DNA of 34,689 nucleotides from Woeseiaceae bacterium (GTDB lineage Bacteria; Pseudomonadota; Gammaproteobacteria; Steroidobacterales; Woeseiaceae), in contig JASJCM010000038.1 in assembly GCA_030065985.1 (NCBI GenBank), forward strand, positions 1-34,689. The letters are read 5' to 3'. The notes under the pieces were generated by a model. The model did not search any database. It saw only the letters and a list, made by a program, of their open reading frames with translations, and was not told the DNA's origin. Below are positions 28,764-34,689 of this stretch, in pieces (position 1 is the stretch's first letter; the number at the start of each line of letters is the position of its first letter). The translations under genes were made by a program, and so were the position numbers.

Positions 28764-30089
28764 CTAGTGCAACGCCGGGCGGTCTGTCCAGCGAACGGCA
28801 ACGCCAGGCTCGGCAGCAGCGTCTTGAGCGATCCACAGGTCGCCGACGGCGACGAGCTCATCGCCTGCGTACACCAGCGGCAGGCGATCGCGCATCCATG
28901 GCACGATGCCTTCTTCTTGAAGCAGTTTCTTTAGTTTGCGCGTATGTAATTGACCTACCGGCTGAATTTCTTCCCCGCCCTGACGTACAGCAAGACGCAG
29001 GCCGCGTTCGACCACCGCTGGCGCAAGCCCGCGCGACGCGCCGCTTTCGAAGTGCAGCCTGCCAAGACCGGCCCCCAAGGCGACCTGCGCACCGGTGATC
29101 GTTGCGGCTTCGGGCGCCTCGGCAAGCACTTCCGGCAACAGGTACAGGCCGTTGCGGTAACGCCGCACCGACGCGCCCGGCCATGTCACCAGCGGCTGCG
29201 CATCCGCGCGCGCGGGCAACACCTCTGTCAGTATCCGGTCGAGCTGCAGTGCGGTTGGCGTCGATAGCCCGCACCATCGCAGTGCATGCCGTACGAGGTT
29301 CTTCTGGCGACTGCGCGGCAATGCCAGCACTCCATCAACGGGCAGCCGCTCGGGCCGCCCACCGAGATTCTCCAGATCGACTTCCGCAAGGTCCGCGAGC
29401 AATGCGGCCGCTTCGCCGGCATGCGAAGCGCTGCGTTGCAGACGCGCCGCAATGTCGGGCCAGCGCGATTTCAGACGAGGCAGAATTTCGTGGCGCAGGA
29501 AGTTGCGGTCAAAGCGCCGGTCCGTATTCGAGGGGTCCTCGATCCACTCGAGTCTATTGATCGTCGCATAGTCCACGAGCGACGCACGGTCGGAATCAAG
29601 CAGTGGCCTGGCCAGCCAGCCAGGACCGAATCGCCGGATCGCGCCAATACCGGCGATTCCGGCCGGGCCACTTCCCCGGACCAGGTTCAGCAACAGGGTT
29701 TCGGCCTGGTCTTCGCGATGGTGTGCGCTTAGCAGCCAGTCGCCGTGTCGCAATTCGCCGTGCAGGGCCGTGTACCGCGCTTCGCGCGCCGAAGCCTCCG
29801 GCCCCTTGCCCGACTCCAGCTGCACGCTCACCCGGCGGCAGCGATACTCGATACCGATCGACTTTGCGAACGCTTCACAGTGTTCGCTCCAGGTGGCGGA
29901 GTCTTCGTGCAGGGCGTGATCGATATGCACCGCGACAACGGGGACGCCGGTATCGGCCTGCACAAGCGCATGCGCGAGAACGGTGGAATCCAGCCCGCCA
30001 CTAAAAGCGATGATGTAGCGCGCCGGGCGAGCAGCCCGGGTTTCGAGCGCCGCGAGTTGCTCCCGCAGCTGCCCGGTCGAAAAGGTCAC
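28764..30089 (-). CDS. tilS: tRNA(Ile)-lysidine synthase TilS
   Basis: TilS changes C34 to lysidine in the CAU-anticodon tRNA-Ile, switching its decoding from AUG to AUA. The PP-loop SGGLDS (30-35) binds ATP. The family motif [21 protein letters not shown] follows near 120-140, with a central TilS domain and a C-terminal domain ending in [20 protein letters not shown] ... VGDLWIA. The 441-residue length is close to E. coli (432). The start is GTG at 30089, overlapping the accA stop (GTGA). accA-tilS pairing is standard in gammaproteobacteria. Confidence 0.96.
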   Translation of the reverse strand: MTFSTGQLREQLAALETRAARPARYIIAFSGGLDSTVLAHALVQADTGVPVVAVHIDHALHEDSATWSEHCEAFAKSIGIEYRCRRVSVQLESGKGPEASAREARYTALHGELRHGDWLLSAHHREDQAETLLLNLVRGSGPAGIAGIGAIRRFGPGWLARPLLDSDRASLVDYATINRLEWIEDPSNTDRRFDRNFLRHEILPRLKSRWPDIAARLQRSASHAGEAAALLADLAEVDLENLGGRPERLPVDGVLALPRSRQKNLVRHALRWCGLSTPTALQLDRILTEVLPARADAQPLVTWPGASVRRYRNGLYLLPEVLAEAPEAATITGAQVALGAGLGRLHFESGASRGLAPAVVERGLRLAVRQGGEEIQPVGQLHTRKLKKLLQEEGIVPWMRDRLPLVYAGDELVAVGDLWIAQDAAAEPGVAVRWTDRPALH

Positions 30090-31045
30090 GCTTCCTTGAA
30101 CTGACCGAAGCTCGCGAGACGGCGCTGACGCTCTTCGAGCAGCTGCTCCGGCGAGAGACCATCGAGTTCGTCGAGGCTCTTGAGAATCGCATTGCGTATG
30201 ACCTCGGCGGCCTCTTTGGGGCTGCGGTGCGCGCCCCCGAGCGGCTCCTCGAGCACCTCGTCGACAAGACCGAATTCGCTGAGGCTATCGGCCGTAATGC
30301 GCATGGCCTCGGCCGCGTCTTCGGCTTTTTCCGCGCTCTTCCAGAGGATCGAGGCGCAGCCTTCCGGCGAGATTACCGAGTAAATGCTGTACTGCAGCAT
30401 GAGCAGCCTGTCGCTGACGCCGATCGCCAGCGCACCGCCGGACCCGCCCTCGCCGATGACGACGCTGATGATCGGCGTCTTGAGACGCGCCATCAGGTAG
30501 AGGCTGTAGGCAATCGCCTCGCTCTGACCCCGCTCTTCCGCACCGACACCAGGGTAGGCACCCGGCGTATCGATAAACGTGACGACGGGCAGACCGAACT
30601 TCTCGGCCATCCGCATCAGGCGCTGCGCCTTGCGATAGCCCTCGGGTTTGGGCATGCCGTAGTTGCGGCGCACACGCTCTTTCGTATCGCGCCCCTTCTG
30701 GTGGCCGATAAACATGCAGGCACGACCGTCAATGCGACCAACGCCACCAATGATGGCCGGATCGTCAGCGTACATGCGATCGCCATGTAGCTCCTGGAAA
30801 TCGGGAACGATGAGATCGAGGTAATCCTGTGTATACGGTCTGGATTCGTGACGCGCAACGCGCGCAATCTGCCAGGGGCTGAGCTTGGCGAAGATATTCT
30901 TCGTCAGCGACTCGCTCTTTGCCCGGAGGCGCGCCACTTCCTCGTTGATATTGATCTCGGAATCGTCGCCAACGTAGCGCAGCTCTTCGATCTTCGCCTC
31001 GAGCTCTGCGATTGGCTGCTCAAAGTCCAGGAATTTCATATCCAT
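30086..31045 (-). CDS. accA: Acetyl-CoA carboxylase carboxyltransferase subunit alpha
   Basis: AccA with AccD transfers the carboxyl group from biotin to acetyl-CoA, making malonyl-CoA for fatty acid synthesis. The start [19 protein letters not shown] and the block [20 protein letters not shown] are typical. So are [23 protein letters not shown] and [19 protein letters not shown]. The 319-residue length equals E. coli AccA. ATG 31045 is chosen; a second in-frame ATG two codons later (MKFLDFEQP) is equally possible. It follows dnaE by 38 bases, as in E. coli. Confidence 0.97.
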   Translation of the reverse strand: MDMKFLDFEQPIAELEAKIEELRYVGDDSEININEEVARLRAKSESLTKNIFAKLSPWQIARVARHESRPYTQDYLDLIVPDFQELHGDRMYADDPAIIGGVGRIDGRACMFIGHQKGRDTKERVRRNYGMPKPEGYRKAQRLMRMAEKFGLPVVTFIDTPGAYPGVGAEERGQSEAIAYSLYLMARLKTPIISVVIGEGGSGGALAIGVSDRLLMLQYSIYSVISPEGCASILWKSAEKAEDAAEAMRITADSLSEFGLVDEVLEEPLGGAHRSPKEAAEVIRNAILKSLDELDGLSPEQLLEERQRRLASFGQFKEA

Positions 31046-31083
31046 AGGCTAATGTTGGAGGCGCTCTGCGGCGACCTCTTCTC

Positions 31084-34000
31084 CTAGTTCAGTTCGCGCG
31101 ACGGTGCGTACAGAAGTCGCACGTTATTGTTCCCGAGCAATTCCGTCAACTTGTCGCGCAACTCGCGACTGGGTCTAACGGCCCATTCGGGACCCAGCGA
31201 CAGGCGCGCCGCGGCGCTCTCGCCAATGTAGCGCACCGACACGTCGCAACTGCCTTCGCGGAACGGCAGCAGCAGGTCGTGCAGCTTTACGAGCAACGCC
31301 TCGCCTTGCCCGTTCGGCGCCAGGCTCAGGACCAACCCCCTCGCCCGCGACTCAATGACCCTGTCGATATGCAGCACGCTCTTGGCATTCACCGTCCAGC
31401 TGCCAATGAAGTCGTCATAGCGCAACGCACCGCTGACAACCACGATCTCATCCTTAACGAGCAGGTGCCGGAATTCCTGAAATGCCTCGCTGAAGAAGCT
31501 GATTTCCATGCGTCCCGTATCGTCATCAAGCACGACGCTGACACGGTTGCCGCGCTTGCGGACGTCGACAATCAGGCCTGCGACCGTTGCTTCGCGCCGC
31601 GACGCGTAGTCACGCTCACCCTTGTTGGTCTGCGGCGGCGGTTCCGCCGTCACGTCGCCAAGCTTGCCATCAACGAAATGCCTGGCATCGTGGCGCACCG
31701 CATCGAACGGATGTCCTGTCAGGTACAGGCCCAGCGCTTCCTTTTCGTTGCTCAGGAACAGGCGTTCCTGCCACTCGGCGAGATCGACGGGTCTATGTTC
31801 GTCGGCAGCTTTTGCCGGCGCTTCGAGACCGAACATGTCGTTCTGACCGGCGGCCGCGGCTCTGGCATGCTGGTCAGCGCTGCGCAGCGCCTCGGGAACC
31901 TGGTGCATCAGGCTGCGGCGTGTCTCGAGGAAACAGTCCATCGCGCCGGACTTGACCAGCGCCTCCAGGGTGCGCCGGTTCACCTTGTCGTGATCAACGC
32001 GCCGACAGAATTCAACAATATTCTGATAGGACCCGTTTGCCTCGCGGTCGGCAATCATCGACTCGACCGCGGCTCTACCTACACCCTTGATCGCGCCGAG
32101 GCCATAGAGAATCGTATCGTCGGCCGCGACGCTGAACTGGTAACCCGATTCGTTGATGTCCGGTGCCTGCAACTTCAATCCGAGCTGCCGGCAGTCGTCC
32201 TTGAGCGTCACGAGGCGATCGGTATTCTGTAGATCCGCACTCATTACCGCCGCCATGAACGCCGCGGGATAGTGCGCCTTGAGATAGGCCGTCTGGTACG
32301 ACAGTACCGCGTACGCCGCCGAGTGCGACTTGTTGAAGCCGTAGCCGGCAAACTTCTCCATCAGGTCGAAGATATGCGTGGCGGTCTTGTCGGCGACGCC
32401 ACGTTCCGTGGCACCCGTGACGAAGATCTCGCGCTGCTTCGCCATTTCTTCGGGCTTCTTTTTGCCCATCGCGCGACGCAGGAGATCAGCGCCGCCGAGC
32501 GTATAGCCAGCCAGTACCTGGGCAATCTGCATCACCTGCTCCTGGTACAGGATCACGCCGTAGGTCTCTTCGAGCACAGGCTTCAGGTCGGGGTGCAGGT
32601 AATCGATGTCCGCCTTGTTCGAGGAGTGCTTCCGTGTAATGAAGTCGTCGACCATCCCCGACTGCAGCGGACCGGGGCGGAACAGCGCGACGAGCGCCAC
32701 GAGATCGTCGAACTGGTCGGGACGCATGCGCTTGATCAAATCGCGCATACCGCTCGACTCGAGCTGGAAGACGGCTGCGGTCTGGGTACTTCGGAGCAAC
32801 TCGAAGGTCTTCGCATCCCGTTCGGGAATAAAGTTGATATCGAGATCGAGCCCCGGATTCGTCTCGTTGGCAATGCGCACGGCCCAGTCGATGATCGTCA
32901 GCGTTTTCAGGCCAAGGAAGTCGAACTTGACGAGACCGACAGCCTCGACGTCGTCCTTATCCAGCTGTGTCACCAGGTTAGCGCCGCCCTCTTCGCAATA
33001 CAGCGGCGCAAAATCGGTCAGCGGACCCGGCGAGATAACCACACCGCCGGCATGTTTGCCGGCATTGCGCACGAGCCCCTCCAGTGACTTCGCAAGATCG
33101 ATTATCGCGGTGACTTCTTCGTCGTCACGATACATCGTTGCCAGTTCATCAGACTGCTCGAGCGCTTTCTCGAGCGTCATGCCAATCTCAAACGGCACCT
33201 GCTTGGCGATCCGGTCGACGAATCCGTAGGGCTGACCCAGTACGCGGCCGCAGTCGCGAATCACGGCCTTCGCTGCCATCGTGCCGAACGTGATGATCTG
33301 CGAGACTCGCTCCCGGCCGTACTGCTCGGCGACATAGTCGATAACGTCGTCGCGACCTTCCATACAGAAGTCGACGTCGAAGTCCGGCATCGATACGCGC
33401 TCGGGATTCAGGAAACGCTCGAACAGCAGATCATGCTGCAAAGGATCGAGGTCGGTGATGCCAAGCACCCATGCCACCAGCGAGCCCGCACCCGAACCCC
33501 GCCCCGGACCAACCGGTACGCCGTTCTCCCGCGCCCAGCGAATGAAGTCGGCAACGATCAGGAAGTAGCCGGGAAACCCCATCGACTGGATGACATCGAG
33601 CTCGATCTGCAGTCGCTCGAGATACGGCGCGCAAAACGCAGCCTGTTCTTTGTCCGGGACCTCGCGCGCCTTGTAGATGCGGACCAGCGCCTCATTGAGT
33701 CCACGTCGTGCCTCGGCCTCGAGAAATGCTGCTTCGTCCTGGCCTTTCGGCACCGGGAACGCGGGCAGCACGCTTTCGCCAAGCTGCAGGTCCAGGCTGC
33801 AACGCGTCGCGATGTTCACGGTGTTCGCCAGCGCCTCGGGAACGTCGGCGAACAGCTCCGCCATTTCGTCGGGTGTGCGTAGATACTGCTGCGGACTGTA
33901 TAAGCGTGGACGGTCCGTGTCGGCAAGAACTCGACCATCGTGGATGCAGACACGCGCCTCGTGCGCATTGAAATCGTCGGCGGATATGAAACGCACGTCG

Positions 34001-34602
34001 TTGGTTGCGACAACCGGCGTCCCTGTCTCGCTCGCCAGCGCGAGGCTGGCGCTCACGCAATCCTCCTCACCGCCGCGCCCCGTGCGCACGAGCTCGAGAT
34101 AAAAACGCTTGGGAAAGACCTCTTGCCACCCTGCGAGGAGCTCGCGTGCCTGGTCGCCGTGGTTAGCATGCAGCGCATGACCGACGTCGCCATGCAGGCC
34201 GCCCGACAGCGCGATCAGCCCTTCGCAGCTCTCGCGCGTCAGCCATTCGCGCCGCGCCATCGGCATGCCCCGAACCTGTCCCTCGATGTAGCTGCGGGAC
34301 ACTAGTTCGGAGAGGTTGCGGTAGCCGTCGTTGTCCTGCACGAGTAGCACCAGTTCAAACGGACGACCCGGTTCCCCCGCATTGAAGATACGCAGGTCGA
34401 GCCCGATGACCGGTTTGACGCCGGCAGCTATCGCCTTTCGATAGAACTTGACGAGACCGAACAGGTTGTTCTGGTCCGTCAATGCGACCGCCGGCATGCC
34501 GTTGTCGGCACACGCCTGCATCAACTTCGGAATTCGCACGGTGCTGTCCACCATCGAGTACTCGCTGTGGACGTGCAGGTGAACGAATTGCGCGGTGCTC
34601 AC
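31084..34602 (-). CDS. dnaE: DNA polymerase III alpha subunit
   Basis: This is the replicative polymerase catalytic subunit, 1172 residues (1160 in E. coli). The PHP domain begins FVHLHVHSEYSMVDS. The polymerase acidic pair Asp409 and Asp411 is in PDFDVDFC (406-413). A helix-hairpin-helix region follows (GLGAIKGVGRAAVESM). The internal beta-clamp binding motif is QNDMF at 920-924, and the OB domain (GLIVDVRKRGNRVSVVLDDD) and C-terminal domain are complete. The GTG start at 34602 is fixed by three facts: homology begins there, AGGG lies 7 bases upstream, and it overlaps the rnhB stop (GTGA). An upstream in-frame start at 34647 would lie inside rnhB. Confidence 0.98.
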   Translation of the reverse strand: MSTAQFVHLHVHSEYSMVDSTVRIPKLMQACADNGMPAVALTDQNNLFGLVKFYRKAIAAGVKPVIGLDLRIFNAGEPGRPFELVLLVQDNDGYRNLSELVSRSYIEGQVRGMPMARREWLTRESCEGLIALSGGLHGDVGHALHANHGDQARELLAGWQEVFPKRFYLELVRTGRGGEEDCVSASLALASETGTPVVATNDVRFISADDFNAHEARVCIHDGRVLADTDRPRLYSPQQYLRTPDEMAELFADVPEALANTVNIATRCSLDLQLGESVLPAFPVPKGQDEAAFLEAEARRGLNEALVRIYKAREVPDKEQAAFCAPYLERLQIELDVIQSMGFPGYFLIVADFIRWARENGVPVGPGRGSGAGSLVAWVLGITDLDPLQHDLLFERFLNPERVSMPDFDVDFCMEGRDDVIDYVAEQYGRERVSQIITFGTMAAKAVIRDCGRVLGQPYGFVDRIAKQVPFEIGMTLEKALEQSDELATMYRDDEEVTAIIDLAKSLEGLVRNAGKHAGGVVISPGPLTDFAPLYCEEGGANLVTQLDKDDVEAVGLVKFDFLGLKTLTIIDWAVRIANETNPGLDLDINFIPERDAKTFELLRSTQTAAVFQLESSGMRDLIKRMRPDQFDDLVALVALFRPGPLQSGMVDDFITRKHSSNKADIDYLHPDLKPVLEETYGVILYQEQVMQIAQVLAGYTLGGADLLRRAMGKKKPEEMAKQREIFVTGATERGVADKTATHIFDLMEKFAGYGFNKSHSAAYAVLSYQTAYLKAHYPAAFMAAVMSADLQNTDRLVTLKDDCRQLGLKLQAPDINESGYQFSVAADDTILYGLGAIKGVGRAAVESMIADREANGSYQNIVEFCRRVDHDKVNRRTLEALVKSGAMDCFLETRRSLMHQVPEALRSADQHARAAAAGQNDMFGLEAPAKAADEHRPVDLAEWQERLFLSNEKEALGLYLTGHPFDAVRHDARHFVDGKLGDVTAEPPPQTNKGERDYASRREATVAGLIVDVRKRGNRVSVVLDDDTGRMEISFFSEAFQEFRHLLVKDEIVVVSGALRYDDFIGSWTVNAKSVLHIDRVIESRARGLVLSLAPNGQGEALLVKLHDLLLPFREGSCDVSVRYIGESAAARLSLGPEWAVRPSRELRDKLTELLGNNNVRLLYAPSRELN

Positions 34603-34689
34603 GATGCTGCCCTCACCGGGGCAAACGTCTGTCGATGCGCCGGGCACGGACCATGCTCGCGGAGACGTTCGAGGTGCACACGCGTACCG
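34599..34689 (-). CDS. rnhB: Ribonuclease HII, C-terminal end (partial)
   Basis: The last 29 codons of a minus-strand gene enter from the window edge and stop at TGA 34601-34599. The peptide holds VHLERLREHGPCPAH followed by RQTFAPV. This matches the C-terminal end of RNase HII (HLEAL ... GP.P.HRRSFAPV), the enzyme that removes ribonucleotides and RNA primers from DNA. It is followed by dnaE with a 4-base overlap, the standard lpxB-rnhB-dnaE order. The catalytic part lies outside the window. Confidence 0.85.
   Translation of the reverse strand, partial: GTRVHLERLREHGPCPAHRQTFAPVRAAS

Overview
The window is chromosomal core sequence from a GC-rich (about 60%) gammaproteobacterium. Three things point there: the rpoE-rseA-rseB-rseC / lepA-lepB-DUF4845-rnc-era block, the surE-pcm-yqaA-nlpD-rpoS block, and the rnhB-dnaE-accA-tilS-pyrG-kdsA-eno-ftsB block. 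An RpfE-type gene beside recJ-prfB-lysS recalls the Xanthomonas rpf region, and an SdhAF4-type gene precedes sdhC. I infer a deep-branching lineage near Xanthomonadales, Steroidobacterales or Woeseiales, but the sequence does not prove it. I see no insertion sequence, prophage, CRISPR array, rRNA or tRNA.

Layout, read in the direction of transcription. (1) A minus-strand run goes from about 12074 down to 1. It holds an SdhAF4-like factor, sdhC, sdhD, sdhA, sdhB, sdhE and ygfX (complex II and its flavinylation factors). A visible sigma-E-type promoter then leads into rpoE, rseA, rseB and rseC (envelope stress). After these come a glutaredoxin-like gene, lepA, lepB, a DUF4845 gene, rnc, era, and the first 45 codons of a radical SAM gene cut by the window edge. 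(2) A short plus-strand ygfZ meets the minus-strand set rpfE-recJ-prfB-lysS tail to tail. prfB carries the classical programmed +1 frameshift. (3) A plus-strand Mth938-domain gene faces the minus-strand surE-pcm-yqaA-nlpD-rpoS set. (4) Two plus-strand genes, an Smr-domain gene and an outer-membrane beta-barrel gene, lie between surE and truD. (5) A minus-strand run goes from 34689 to 23462: the rnhB tail, dnaE, accA, tilS, pyrG, kdsA, eno, ftsB, truD.

The genes serve translation and ribosome quality control (lepA, era, rnc, prfB, lysS, tilS, truD), envelope biogenesis and stress (rpoE/rseABC, lepB, kdsA, ftsB, nlpD), central metabolism (sdh, eno, accA, pyrG), DNA replication and repair (dnaE, rnhB, recJ) and stationary-phase maintenance (rpoS, surE, pcm). 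Coupling is tight: ATGA, GTGA or TTGA start/stop overlaps occur at many junctions.

I found no convincing undescribed multi-gene system. The best leads are departures from the usual neighbourhood: a radical SAM gene after era, no mucD/degP after rseC, no ispDF between ftsB and truD, a short YgfZ, a short TTG-started RpoS, an orphan beta-barrel gene, a perfect 10-bp hairpin inside the 5' part of rpfE, an inverted repeat framing the -10 element of the rpoE promoter, and many TTG/GTG starts. No gene-free stretch exceeds 300 bases; the longest (7743-7922 and 28586-28763) are about 180 bases.
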